The notes under the pieces are model-generated. The model saw only the letters and a program-made list of their open reading frames with translations. It was not told where the DNA came from and ran no database searches. A stretch of DNA of 52,195 nucleotides from Pseudobacteroides sp035370245 (GTDB taxonomy: Bacteria > Bacillota > Clostridia > Acetivibrionales > DSM-2933), in assembly GCA_035370245.1 (NCBI GenBank), contig DAOOVO010000017.1, positions 1 to 52,195 on the forward strand, read 5' to 3'. The number at the start of each line of letters is the position of its first letter. Within the stretch, counting starts at the first letter, position 1. This document shows positions 37,001 to 45,638 of this stretch, piece by piece. The position numbers and the translations under genes are program-made.

Positions 37001-37409
37001 AATAAACTTGACAGGGTTTATCGATAGGGTAGATATTTTTGAGCGGGAAGGACAATATATAGCATCAATTATTGATTATAAATCAAATAGGCTGAATAAT
37101 TCACATGCTGCGGAAGAGAAGGCAAGCAATTATAAGGAACAGTTGCTTTCCTATGCGTGGGCGTTAAATCAAATACCATTTTATAATGGGAAGAAAGTAA
37201 TAGTAGAGGAGGCTTTGCTCTATTTCCTTAATAATGGTGAAGTAGTAAGTATAGAGTTGAGAAAAGAAGACATTGAAGGTGTTGTGGAAGCTCTAATAAA
37301 CTCAGCTCCGTGGCTTTTGGGGAACAAGACATTAAGTGAGTTTCAATGCTGTAAGTCTGAAAAATGTAGTTGGTGTAACTGTAAAAAGTACTGTGATGAT
37401 TTAAACTGA
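34074..37409 (+). CDS. AddA-like UvrD/Rep helicase with C-terminal nuclease
   Basis: 1111 residues overlapping the previous gene by the TAATG junction. SF1 motifs are clear: Walker A AGAGSGKT at about 30-36, AITFTRKAATEMKDR (Ia), ILVDEFQDVNPLQ (II), GDHKQSIYGFRGSD (III), and VKILTIHASKGLEFRAV plus FYVAATRAKEYLGF (V/VI). A C-terminal RecB-like nuclease has GFIDRVDIFE and IIDYKSNRL. The last 30 residues are Cys-rich (CCKSEKCSWCNCKKYC), an unusual ending for AddA that may bind a metal. The pair would process double-strand ends; placed in a defence island it could degrade phage DNA. Confidence 0.85.
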   Translation: MLEDLCKIYEVNEEQARALDIHLNTALRAGAGSGKTRVLTKRFVRCLLENPTLTLDNIAAITFTRKAATEMKDRVRRELSDRISKIDNAVEKNRLSNIKMQITNSNIDTIHGFCGKILRDHFAFLGLDPDFNIMEEVDKSVLLSEIADSVIQSFIENEKNEVIVRSLAENFSTGFFTGKLKQGILSAFGAMREKGMDVVSFCQEFKTGGIENADPITVLESTALILINNLDNEYRAYKEKKNLLDFNDLEILSERLLRNNEIRTSYFSRFTTILVDEFQDVNPLQKKILDHLIWEQGKIPEGRLFIVGDHKQSIYGFRGSDYRVFEEACSEVLGCGKVEFLNNCYRSTKNIIGAVNSIFSQLLSPYEKLQYPGQGDSDGRKVELITWEKGLSKENKPKTRWDLAKNLLLSEDMKEELKCALEAEYEDIAVAGKKDYQGDVIAGVIQKLTAEDFLYRDIAILLRSRTSLSEIENSLTRNGIPYCVLGGIGFWDRQEIGDILSLYKLVFFPDDRLALFTVLRSPIFGFSDDMLLALSIFMRKQKIKNLDELLTAFGEMVAEDDKWVVKRAADVLASLLPMDGILNSLELMNKIIKATAYDEVLTALPKGEKKLRNIEKLIRIIEEFDAKGIYSARELLPYLDVLKESSGMDGEAFLDNEDSDAVKILTIHASKGLEFRAVLIPDMDRPLDSQAKRSKPLFFLDDQKGLIAMGLDESLKLNENANPEYAKLYAEKLRRELEDSRRLFYVAATRAKEYLGFIGEKQEVGSEEEIDAQNSFMKQLIWAMNKVGTVEEITSVDAMSLVPNQQKQSVYPPPFIAEIKKLTGINSIENAMNQRLEPCERHEEGNISISSWMKYRDCPRRFYLENLAGLHDKRDAQYTEGLPAAYERMNAADFGSLLHAFLEEVDILDLNKSGFKDNTSEVAAAIDIELPQADRELFEKEVAGFIKIEEKRRKENKGTLVTSLKEFGFRVPLAEGINLTGFIDRVDIFEREGQYIASIIDYKSNRLNNSHAAEEKASNYKEQLLSYAWALNQIPFYNGKKVIVEEALLYFLNNGEVVSIELRKEDIEGVVEALINSAPWLLGNKTLSEFQCCKSEKCSWCNCKKYCDDLN

Positions 37410-37426
37410 AATTAAATCTCCTTCAA

Positions 37427-37462
37427 AAAACGGATAATGCACTGTGATGCACTATCCGTTTT
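37427..37462 (+). terminator. Terminator hairpin overlapping operator box 4
   Basis: AAAACGGATA (37427-37436) pairs perfectly with TATCCGTTTT (37453-37462); inner bases around GCAC give further structure. The right arm is also the left half of operator box 4, so one sequence serves both to end the helicase unit and to carry the next promoter's operator. Confidence 0.6.
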
Positions 37463-37486
37463 ATCGTACACATCATTTGATATAAT
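37453..37486 (+). promoter_or_regulatory. Shared operator/promoter box 4, upstream of the HD gene
   Basis: TATCCG TTTTAT CGTACA (37453-37470), then 10 bp, then TATAAT (37481-37486) with a TGA extended -10. It stands 24 bp upstream of ATG 37511 and can drive the whole co-directional run to about 45840. Confidence 0.75.
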
Positions 37487-37510
37487 TAAGAAAAACAGGA
37501 GATTAAGTGT

Positions 37511-38089
37511 ATGGATAAAACAGATATAAATGTAAGATATGAAAAGTTAAAAGAGATTGTGAAAGAGCGGAAGGAGCAGTTTGATGAGTTGATTGCTTTT
37601 ATGGAGAATGAAACCGCATGGTTAACATCCCCGGCAAGCACGAAGTATCATCTTTGCGAGGAAGGCGGGCTTTTAAAGCACTCAATTAATGTAGCTGAGA
37701 CAATGTTAAAGATTAAAAACGCCATTGCTCCGGATATCAGTGATGAGAGTTGCGTTATCGTAGCTTTATTGCATGATCTGGGCAAGGTAGGTATGCCCGG
37801 AAGACCTCAATACCTAATTAATGAGCCCTCGGAGAAGCAAATGAAATACGGATACAAGCCGGATTATCCATATCGTTTCAATAAAGAGCTTACATACTTG
37901 AGTGTACCGGTTAGGAGTATTTACCTGGCTATGAAATATATTGACCTTACAGAGGAAGAAGTCCAAGCTATTGTTTATCACGATGGACAATATGTTGAGG
38001 ATAACCGTTCCTGCGCAACACATGAAGCGCCGTTAACGTTGCTATTGCAGTATGCCGATAGTTGGAGTGGGTTTGTAATTGAGAAATGA
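37511..38089 (+). CDS. HD-domain phosphohydrolase
   Basis: 192 residues, AGGAG at 37497-37501. HD motifs are clear: GLLKHSINVAETM, VALLHDLGKVG and a later YHDGQYVEDN. The size and motif order match small metal-dependent HD hydrolases acting on nucleotides or cyclic nucleotides; the substrate cannot be inferred. It is the first gene of the operon that leads to the DUF6361/PLD/helicase set and is separated by 94 bp from the next gene. Confidence 0.85.
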   Translation: MDKTDINVRYEKLKEIVKERKEQFDELIAFMENETAWLTSPASTKYHLCEEGGLLKHSINVAETMLKIKNAIAPDISDESCVIVALLHDLGKVGMPGRPQYLINEPSEKQMKYGYKPDYPYRFNKELTYLSVPVRSIYLAMKYIDLTEEEVQAIVYHDGQYVEDNRSCATHEAPLTLLLQYADSWSGFVIEK

Positions 38090-38183
38090 AAAGAGTTATG
38101 ATAAATGAAAATAATAAAGAATTTTTATGGCAAGGCAAACTTCATATTTATAATTTGTTAAGAAAATTCGTGGAGGTAGCAAA

Positions 38184-38591
38184 ATGGATAAAATCAGGGC
38201 TTATGAAAGCACAGATAAACAGATGATCCCGTTATCAATAGCACCGAAGTTTGAAGCTAAGTTTAATAAAATGAGTACACATCTGCAGGAAGTATTTACA
38301 GAGCTTATAATAAAGTGCAGTAAGTTTTGTAGTAAATGCTTTCCAACAAACACTCCGGATTTTAGGCTTCAGAAATCTTTTAACTTTTGTTTAATAAACT
38401 TTGTTAATTCAAAAGTGAGGATTCATATAAGAACAGATGGTTTAAAGCTCGAATCAGAACACCTTACAATAAGACCGTTACCCAATCATCACTATAATGG
38501 ATGGGAATGGGTAGAGGTTGCAATTGATAAAGAATGTGAAGTTGATGAAGCTGTAATGCTTATTGAGAAAGCATTCAGACACTCAGATTAA
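38184..38591 (+). CDS. Small protein of unknown function (weak DUF5655 resemblance)
   Basis: 135 residues, good GGAGG ribosome site. The region FRLQKSFNFCLINFVNSKVRIHIRTDG resembles the hydrophobic core of DUF5655-type domains in which a charged beta-hairpin is followed by a strand, but I cannot confirm it. It contains three closely placed Cys (CSKFCSKC), possibly a metal site. It is co-directional with its neighbours. Confidence 0.45.
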   Translation: MDKIRAYESTDKQMIPLSIAPKFEAKFNKMSTHLQEVFTELIIKCSKFCSKCFPTNTPDFRLQKSFNFCLINFVNSKVRIHIRTDGLKLESEHLTIRPLPNHHYNGWEWVEVAIDKECEVDEAVMLIEKAFRHSD

Positions 38592-38679
38592 CCGAATTTA
38601 CTCTTACGTTTCCATATCAGATGTGTATCGCGTCAGATAGTATTGGCATATAAGATTTAAGAATTGTTGGAGGTGTCTT

Positions 38680-39342
38680 ATGTATCATGTGTTTGTAGAT
38701 TTTGAAATGACCTGTTGGAGAAAATATGACAGGGTTATTGGTGAAAAAATTCAGGAGATTATTGAAATCGGTGCAGTAAAGTTGGATGAAAACTTTACAC
38801 TGATAGATACATTTTCAGTATATGTAAAGCCTGAATTCAGCCAATTGCTTTCAAAGACATGTACTAAGCTTACCGGAATAAGGAACGATGTTATAAAAGA
38901 TGCTCCATCCCTTGCTGAAGCGGTAGTAATGTTAGAGGACTGGCTTGGAACTGAGGATATAAAGTTTTATTCCTGGGGAAAAGATGACAAGATCCAATTA
39001 GAAAGGGAATGCACATCAAAGGGCTTATATAACAAAATGCCAACAAAATATTTAAAATGGCGAGACTTTCAGCGGATATTTATGAAGGTTTTTGGCTTTA
39101 CAAGAAGATTAGGTTTAAAAGCAGCGATGGAGATGACCGGATTTGATTTTGAGGGTCAGCAGCATAGGGCAGTTGACGATGCGATGAATGGGGCAAGACT
39201 GTTAATGCTGATTAAAAATAAAGACCGGTATAAAAAGCAGAGAGAACTGATATCAGAGGTTTACAACTGTCAAAAGCCGTTTACTTCTACCGTCGGAGAG
39301 TTAATAGCGGAAAAGCTTTCTGCTTTTAGTTATGCATCGTAA
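38680..39342 (+). CDS. DEDDh 3'-5' exonuclease (ERI-1/KapD-like)
   Basis: 220 residues. The Exo I motif VDFEMTCW, Exo II region with SWGKDDKIQLEREC, and Exo III HRAVDDAMNGARLL give the DEDDh residues. KLTGIRNDVIKDAPSLAEAV is the usual linker of DnaQ-like nucleases. ERI-1/KapD relatives trim RNA or short structured nucleic acids. It lies in the operon that starts at the HD gene and is separated by 30 bp from the DUF6361 gene. Confidence 0.85.
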   Translation: MYHVFVDFEMTCWRKYDRVIGEKIQEIIEIGAVKLDENFTLIDTFSVYVKPEFSQLLSKTCTKLTGIRNDVIKDAPSLAEAVVMLEDWLGTEDIKFYSWGKDDKIQLERECTSKGLYNKMPTKYLKWRDFQRIFMKVFGFTRRLGLKAAMEMTGFDFEGQQHRAVDDAMNGARLLMLIKNKDRYKKQRELISEVYNCQKPFTSTVGELIAEKLSAFSYAS

Positions 39343-39372
39343 AAAAATATACAGATAGTGAGTTGATGATTT

Positions 39373-40569
39373 GTGAATATCGGCTGGATTGATTTTTCAA
39401 AAGAACAAAGGAATAAGGTTATGAGTGTTATAAACTTGCTTTCAGAGCCTGAGGCAGTGGATGAATTAGGAGTCGGTATTATTCGAGACGCTTTTTCGGA
39501 TATTTTCTTCCCTGGTACTTCTACTATCCAGACGAGAGCAAAATACTTTCTGATTACCCCATATTTGCTTGCTGAATTAGAACGTGAAAAAGGGATGACT
39601 CCTGATAAAATGATTAACCGCTTACATGAACAGGAGCTTGACTTTATTGACATATTAAAACAAAGCGGCGAGAACGGTATTATTGGTGAAACTGCGGGAA
39701 GAAAGCTAAAACGTAAGCCTTCCGATATATATTGGAATGGCATTAGAACTTTCGGCATATTTACTGGCGGCAAAATGTCCTTGTATGACTATGCACGGAT
39801 TACATGCCTTTTGAAGAATAAGAAGCACAACACAAAAGTATTAGGAAGTATTGGCCTTAAGGATGACGAAAAGGATGCAGATGATATTGATGCAGTAACG
39901 GGAGAGCTTACAGGTGGCTTTTGGAAGTTACCTGATTTTTCTGCTGACTGGAGAGATGGACTTACTATAAAACTTACAAAGCAAGAAGCTGAATTTTTAA
40001 GAAATCAGATTATGTCTTCTGTGCCTGATTCTATACTTTACTTTGTTTTAGAAAAGAACTATACAGATTTTTTGCAGTTTGAAAGCTTTGACGATATTGA
40101 AGGAATGGTGAATCTGTTTCCGCATAATTTAAAAGAAGATTACATAATGGCGAAAGAGTTTTCAGACTTTGTTTTCGGCATTCATTTAAGATATAACATG
40201 TTATTGTCCCAGGGAAAGAACGACGATGTTATTACCGAATGGAAGCTTTGGAGTTTGGATATGGGAAAATGTGTTAATATTGATATACAAAAAATTCTCT
40301 TTGATAGGCTTCGTATTAAAAACGGAAAGCTTATCAAGTTTCTATTTGATTGCAAGGATGCAATGCTTAAAAATGATATTGAAAAACTGGACGAGCTTGT
40401 AATAATGCGTGAACGAAGGCTCAAAGGAGATAAGCGAGCCAAGCTTTATAACGTAAATGAGTTTGAATATAAGGGTTGGGTAGGCATCGGGAAACTGCAA
40501 TACCGTTTCAGAAATGCAAAAAACCTGTTAAGAGATATTTTCGAAGGGATAGGTGATGTCAATGCTTAA
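39373..40569 (+). CDS. DUF6361 family protein
   Basis: 398 residues, GTG start. The N-terminus (NIGWIDFSKEQRNKVMSVINLLSEPEAVDELGVGIIRDAFSD) with FFPGTSTIQTRAKYFLITPYLL and SDIYWNGIRTFGIF is characteristic of DUF6361. The family is seen near helicases and phospholipase D-like genes, but no function is established. The strong conservation of Trp/Arg/Tyr positions suggests a nucleic-acid or nucleotide site. It overlaps the next gene by 8 bp, so its product is probably made in step with the PLD protein. Confidence 0.75.
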   Translation: MNIGWIDFSKEQRNKVMSVINLLSEPEAVDELGVGIIRDAFSDIFFPGTSTIQTRAKYFLITPYLLAELEREKGMTPDKMINRLHEQELDFIDILKQSGENGIIGETAGRKLKRKPSDIYWNGIRTFGIFTGGKMSLYDYARITCLLKNKKHNTKVLGSIGLKDDEKDADDIDAVTGELTGGFWKLPDFSADWRDGLTIKLTKQEAEFLRNQIMSSVPDSILYFVLEKNYTDFLQFESFDDIEGMVNLFPHNLKEDYIMAKEFSDFVFGIHLRYNMLLSQGKNDDVITEWKLWSLDMGKCVNIDIQKILFDRLRIKNGKLIKFLFDCKDAMLKNDIEKLDELVIMRERRLKGDKRAKLYNVNEFEYKGWVGIGKLQYRFRNAKNLLRDIFEGIGDVNA

Positions 40570-42352
40570 ACCTGCATCCGACAGATTGGATTACAGCAAA
40601 ATGATGGCACCTCCCTTTGGATATGAAACGGTGTTTGCGGTTGGCACTACTTATTCCCTTGATTTGGATGCGCTGATAGGAATAAGTATAGCTTTAGGTC
40701 TTTCAGAAAGCATTGATAGCGGATTGAAGGATAATCCCATCTATCTGTTAGAAGCTTTGAACAAAACCGCTGATAAGGTGCTGGTCTTTTGTGAGGGCGG
40801 ACAGATAAAGGTTCCTGCGAATGCACATGCTCTGCATATTCTCTTGGAAAAAATGGTTTTTGAAATAGTCCTTAAAAATAAGAAGTCATTTCATCCCAAG
40901 TTTTGGCTTGTTAAGTATGAAAATGCTGACGGTGAGGCGTTGTATCGCTGTTTAGTTCTTAGCAGGAATTTAACTTTTGACCGGAGTTGGGACGTTGCTG
41001 TATGCCTTGAGGGTAAAGTTAAAATAGATGCCAGATTAAAAGCGGGATATGAAAAGTCTCGTCCTTTAAGTGACTTTTTGCAATCCTTATTAAAGCTTGC
41101 AAAGAAAAATAGTATAAGTCCGGGCAAGAAAAGTAACCTTCTAAGTTTGGCAGAAGAAATTCTTCATGTGAAGTTTGAAATTAAAGATAACCAGTTTTCA
41201 GATTATTGTTTTTATCCTGTTGGTATTGATGGCTATGAAATAGAAAACACAGGACTATTCAATACATACCATGAGCTTTTTGCTATCTCTCCTTTTTTAA
41301 GTGATAACACTATAAAGAGTTTTAATGAGTTGGCTTTAACTAATCCAAACAAAAATACGATTATTACCCGAAAATCAGAGCTAGCTAAGCTAAAGCCAAG
41401 TTCAGTAACTAATTTTGATATTTATGTGATGAAGGATTTAATTGTTGATGGAGAAGAAGCTTTCAGCGATGGAGATAATGACACAACAGAAGAAAAACAG
41501 AAGCAGGATATTCACGCAAAGGTATATTTAAAAACAAAGTATTCAGATAGCGAGCTGTTTTTAGGATCGCTAAATGCTTCATACAATGCTTGCTATGGTA
41601 ACGTTGAATTTTTGTTAAAGCTCTGTGGCAAAAGACGATACTTGAACGTAGAGCAATTAAAAAAGGATGTTTTCGGGGAAAACGATAAGGATAATCCTTT
41701 CGAAAAAACAGAAATAAAGGCTTTTGATGAACTGGAAAAAACAGAAGCTGATAAACTTCAAAAGATGATAAAAGAAATTTGCAGGCTGCGATCTTATGCT
41801 AAAGCTTTGGAATGTGACGATAAATATTCACTTGAAGTAACTTTTGAAAAGCTACCGGAGATAAGTAATGTATATATATCACCGCTCCTTTCAAAAAAAG
41901 AACAAGAAATTTCTGATAAGGTGGTTTTTGCAGAACTTAGTATGCTTGAACTATCCGAATTTTTTGTGATCAAGGCTGTAAGCGGTGAGGAAACTGTCAA
42001 AAGAGTTATAAAAATAAAGACCGATAATATCCCGGTAGCAAGGGAAAGTGCCGTTGTCAACAGCGTTATTAAAGACAAGAACGGTTTTATTCAGTACATA
42101 ACTTTTTTGTTGGGTGATGATTTTTTACTGTCTATGCTTGAAAACAATAGACTAGCAAGTAACGGTTTTGTTTTTGGAAACGGTGAGCCAATTCCTGCGC
42201 TGTATGAAAAAATGCTTAAAGCAGCGGCACATTCGCCACAGAAATTTGATGAGATAGAGCGGCTTATGGAGCTAATATCCGATAGTAGTATTATCCCTGA
42301 AGGCTTTAAGGAGCTTTATAGGGTCTTTCAAAAGGCGGTGAACAAGAAATGA
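40562..42352 (+). CDS. Phospholipase D-like (HKD) nuclease
   Basis: 596 residues from ATG 40562 (in-frame GTG and ATG lie just upstream). Two HKD-type sites are seen: SFHPKFWLV with LVLSRNLTFDRSWD near residues 110-145, and DIHAKVYL with LFLGSLNASYNACYGNVEF near residues 318-350. Two sites in one chain suggest a monomeric nuclease of the PLD superfamily, as in the DISARM protein DrmC and the restriction enzyme BfiI. It overlaps the helicase start by 4 bp. The C-terminal 200 residues are unassigned. Confidence 0.82.
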   Translation: MLKPASDRLDYSKMMAPPFGYETVFAVGTTYSLDLDALIGISIALGLSESIDSGLKDNPIYLLEALNKTADKVLVFCEGGQIKVPANAHALHILLEKMVFEIVLKNKKSFHPKFWLVKYENADGEALYRCLVLSRNLTFDRSWDVAVCLEGKVKIDARLKAGYEKSRPLSDFLQSLLKLAKKNSISPGKKSNLLSLAEEILHVKFEIKDNQFSDYCFYPVGIDGYEIENTGLFNTYHELFAISPFLSDNTIKSFNELALTNPNKNTIITRKSELAKLKPSSVTNFDIYVMKDLIVDGEEAFSDGDNDTTEEKQKQDIHAKVYLKTKYSDSELFLGSLNASYNACYGNVEFLLKLCGKRRYLNVEQLKKDVFGENDKDNPFEKTEIKAFDELEKTEADKLQKMIKEICRLRSYAKALECDDKYSLEVTFEKLPEISNVYISPLLSKKEQEISDKVVFAELSMLELSEFFVIKAVSGEETVKRVIKIKTDNIPVARESAVVNSVIKDKNGFIQYITFLLGDDFLLSMLENNRLASNGFVFGNGEPIPALYEKMLKAAAHSPQKFDEIERLMELISDSSIIPEGFKELYRVFQKAVNKK

Positions 42353-45300
42353 AAATAGATTTAAAAATTACTGAAAAGCAAATAATGAACGGACTAAAGG
42401 ACTTTCAACGGGCAACCGTAGAGAGGGTTTTTTCCCTTTTTAAAAACGGACAAAACAGAGTGCTTGTGGCTGATGAGGTAGGGCTTGGCAAAACCTTGGT
42501 TGCCAAAGGCATTATTGCAAAGACCGCCAGGTATCATCAAGAAGAGGGAGATACTCTTTTCAAAGTGGTGTATATCTGCTCTAACCAGAACATTGCAAAT
42601 CAAAATATTAATAAGCTCAAAATAAGCAGGGATATTACAGTTGACGGTGTCACTGATACGCGTCTTTCAATGCAGCATTTAAAAATATTTGAACAGGAAA
42701 ATAACCAAAGCATTAAGGATAAATTTGTACAACTTATTCCTCTTACTCCATCAACATCCTTTTCTATGACAAGCGGTTGCGGGAGTGTTGAGGAAAGAGC
42801 CTTGATGTTTGCGGTATTGAAAAGAATGGCAAGATTTGAAGCTTATATAAAAGAGCTTGAAGTGATACTTGTTGATTTAGCTACATCAAGCTGGAGATGG
42901 GCGAGTCCATGGTATGAGAAAAGAGTGGCAGCCTGTAATGATGTTTCTGATGGCCAATATTTAAAAATAATCACAAGGACAATAAATGATTACTTTGCCG
43001 AAAAACATATCGATGCGGAACTTATATTGCTATGCCAAAAAGTAAGGGCGAACGGAGGCAACCGTATTGGCGGTACGTACGATATTCTCTATAAATTGCG
43101 TATGATGTTTGCCCAGATTAGTGTCGATCTGTTAAAGCCGGACTTGGTTATTATGGACGAATTTCAGCGCTTTAAATTTTTAATTTCAGCAGATGTTTCA
43201 ACCGAAACAGGCATATTGGCCGACCGCTTTTTAAAGGGTAATGATATTAAGATACTTCTTCTCTCCGCAACTCCATATAAGCTTTACTCTACACTTGAAG
43301 AGATAAGTGAAACCCAAAGCGATGATCATTATTCAGAATTTTTTCAAGTAATGAATTTCTTATTTAAAAGCGAAAAGCGGCAGCAAGAATTCAAGGAAAT
43401 ATGGAACAACTTTTCTGTTAAGCTTAGAGAAATAAACTCAGATTATTTCTCGATTATTGAGGTTAAAAAAAGTGCTGAAACTGCAATGTATCAAGGCGTT
43501 TGCAGAACTGAGAGAATATCTGCGGTAAAGACTGGTGATTTCATTGATGATAAAAGTATAAAAATACCGCTTAGAGTAACGGAAAAAGATATCTTATCCT
43601 ACATCGAAGCTGAAAAACTATTAAACGAAATCGGGATAGGCTACAGCGTTCCTGTTGATTATGTCAAATCGGCACCATACATACTTTCGTTTATGAAACA
43701 GTATCAGCTAAAAAAACATATTGAAAAATTCTTTCATAAAAATCCTGACGATATAAAGCTTGCAAATAAAAAACATCTGTGGATTGATGACAGAGTTATC
43801 AGGAACTACGGTGAGCTTGATTCCACAAACGCAAGACTTGAAAGACTAAAAGAAGCTGCCTTTGAAAATAACGCTGAACTGCTATTGTGGATACCGCCCT
43901 CAAAACCCTATTATGAACCTCAGGGCGTCTTTAAAAATGCCGGGAATTTCTCTAAGATTTTGGTTTTTTCGGCTTGGGAAATGGTCCCGAGGATGATTGC
44001 ATCCCTAATATCCTATGAGGCTGAAAGAAAAACGGTAGGAAAGCTTGCAGCACTTAATCCCGATAAGCAGAACACAAGCTATTTCGCACCGAATAATAAG
44101 CGGTTTCCTGTTGCCAGGCTGCGCTTTAATGTCGTGAATGGTAACCCACAGGCAATGAGCCTCTTTTGCTTGTTGTATCCGTCAAAATTTTTATCGGAGC
44201 TTTATAATCCGATTGAATGTTTGAATGAGGGTAAATGTCTTAAAGACATTGAAATTCAAATAAAAGCGAAAGTTGATAAATTGTTGTCAAAATTACGTAA
44301 ATATCAATCCGATAGTAATAGAGTGGATGAAAGATGGTACTATTTAGCTCCATTGCTTATTGATTATCCTGATTACGTAAATGCATGGTTTTCCAGTGGT
44401 GTTGAATTAATTCAAGAAATAACAGATGATGAAGAAGAAAAAGGGCAAAAAGGATTTAAACTTCATTTGGAAAAATTAAAGGAATATTATGAAAATATTT
44501 TATCAGTAAAGTTGGGTAAGATGCCTGATGATTTGACTGAGGTTCTTGCTAACATTGTTTTAGCTTCTCCGGCAGTATGTGCCTTTAGAGCAAATGGATA
44601 TAACAGCATCTATGCTACGCAGTTTGCAAAGGCCATGATTAATCAATTAAATAAACCTGAAGCAACGGCTGTTATAGAGCTATGTTATAGCCCAAAAATT
44701 GAGAAGCCAATCCAACGGAAAGGTCTATTGGGGACATTTAAAGAGATGCTGAACAGCAATAAATTTGATGAAGCCCATTGGAGAAATGTACTAAGCTACT
44801 GTAAGGATGGTAACTTCCAAGCTTTGCTTGATGAATATGTGCATATACTTGTCGATTCTAATGGTATCAATGATGCAGAGAATAAGCATGAGCTTATTCA
44901 TGCGCTAATGCTTGAAGCGGTAAAAACACACTCTGCGAGTTATACAATTGACACTTTCAATACCTTTAAAAACAATGTTATCAGCAAAAAAGAAAAAGGC
45001 ATTGCACTCCGTTCACATTATGCCGTAGGCTTTTACAAGGGGGAGGGGGAAAACAGTAAGCTGATAAATCGCAAGGAGAGCATTAGAAACTCATTTAATT
45101 CACCATTCAGACCTTTTGTACTTGCTACAACTTCCATTGGTCAAGAAGGGCTTGATTTTCACTACTATTGCAGAAGGATAATGCACTGGAATTTACCTTC
45201 AAACCCGATTGATTTGGAGCAGCGGGAGGGGAGAATAAATAGGTTCAAATGTCTTGCTATCAGACAGAATATTGCGCTTAAATACGGCAACAACGTCATT

Positions 45301-45633
45301 TTTAAAAACGATGTTTGGAACGACCTGTTTGAGCGTGCAAAGGATGACTATAAAACCGGTTACTCGGAATTGATTCCGTTTTGGTGTTTGCCGGAAGATC
45401 AGGAAATAAAAATTGAGCGTATTGTGCCTGTGTATCCTATTAGTAAGGATATTGGAACCTATGAAAGGCTGATAAAAATTCTCTCGCTTTACCGCTTGAC
45501 ATTAGGGCAAGCCAGGCAAGAAGAACTTCTTGAATACCTATTCAAGAATTGTGACGATAGGGATAAGCTAAAAGAGCTATTTATAAATCTCAGTCCTTTT
45601 TATAAGGAGAATATGGCAATAAAAGGAGTTTGA
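42349..45633 (+). CDS. Large SF2/SNF2-like helicase
   Basis: 1094 residues. Motifs: LKDFQRATVERVF (Q-like), VADEVGLGKTLVAKGI (Walker A, about 42-49), LVIMDEFQRFKF (II), LLLSATPYKLYS (III), and C-terminal VLATTSIGQEGLDFH and DLEQREGRINRFKC (V/VI). A large insert separates the two RecA domains and has no recognisable domain. The coupling with an HKD nuclease recalls DISARM and type II Mokosh arrangements, but the gene order and the DUF6361 partner differ. It is expected to translocate on DNA and could deliver the nuclease. Confidence 0.88.
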   Translation: MKIDLKITEKQIMNGLKDFQRATVERVFSLFKNGQNRVLVADEVGLGKTLVAKGIIAKTARYHQEEGDTLFKVVYICSNQNIANQNINKLKISRDITVDGVTDTRLSMQHLKIFEQENNQSIKDKFVQLIPLTPSTSFSMTSGCGSVEERALMFAVLKRMARFEAYIKELEVILVDLATSSWRWASPWYEKRVAACNDVSDGQYLKIITRTINDYFAEKHIDAELILLCQKVRANGGNRIGGTYDILYKLRMMFAQISVDLLKPDLVIMDEFQRFKFLISADVSTETGILADRFLKGNDIKILLLSATPYKLYSTLEEISETQSDDHYSEFFQVMNFLFKSEKRQQEFKEIWNNFSVKLREINSDYFSIIEVKKSAETAMYQGVCRTERISAVKTGDFIDDKSIKIPLRVTEKDILSYIEAEKLLNEIGIGYSVPVDYVKSAPYILSFMKQYQLKKHIEKFFHKNPDDIKLANKKHLWIDDRVIRNYGELDSTNARLERLKEAAFENNAELLLWIPPSKPYYEPQGVFKNAGNFSKILVFSAWEMVPRMIASLISYEAERKTVGKLAALNPDKQNTSYFAPNNKRFPVARLRFNVVNGNPQAMSLFCLLYPSKFLSELYNPIECLNEGKCLKDIEIQIKAKVDKLLSKLRKYQSDSNRVDERWYYLAPLLIDYPDYVNAWFSSGVELIQEITDDEEEKGQKGFKLHLEKLKEYYENILSVKLGKMPDDLTEVLANIVLASPAVCAFRANGYNSIYATQFAKAMINQLNKPEATAVIELCYSPKIEKPIQRKGLLGTFKEMLNSNKFDEAHWRNVLSYCKDGNFQALLDEYVHILVDSNGINDAENKHELIHALMLEAVKTHSASYTIDTFNTFKNNVISKKEKGIALRSHYAVGFYKGEGENSKLINRKESIRNSFNSPFRPFVLATTSIGQEGLDFHYYCRRIMHWNLPSNPIDLEQREGRINRFKCLAIRQNIALKYGNNVIFKNDVWNDLFERAKDDYKTGYSELIPFWCLPEDQEIKIERIVPVYPISKDIGTYERLIKILSLYRLTLGQARQEELLEYLFKNCDDRDKLKELFINLSPFYKENMAIKGV

Positions 45634-45638
45634 TAAAA

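Noticed and set aside
38098..38226. A 42-codon frame beginning ATGATAAATG and overlapping the gene at 38184
   Set aside because: It has no clear ribosome site of its own and overlaps a longer gene with a strong GGAGG site; treated as a chance frame.
39373..45633. Assignment of the PLD/helicase genes to DISARM or Mokosh
   Set aside because: DISARM needs a DUF1998 protein and usually a methyltransferase, and Mokosh has a different layout; neither is seen. Only the PLD plus helicase resemblance remains.
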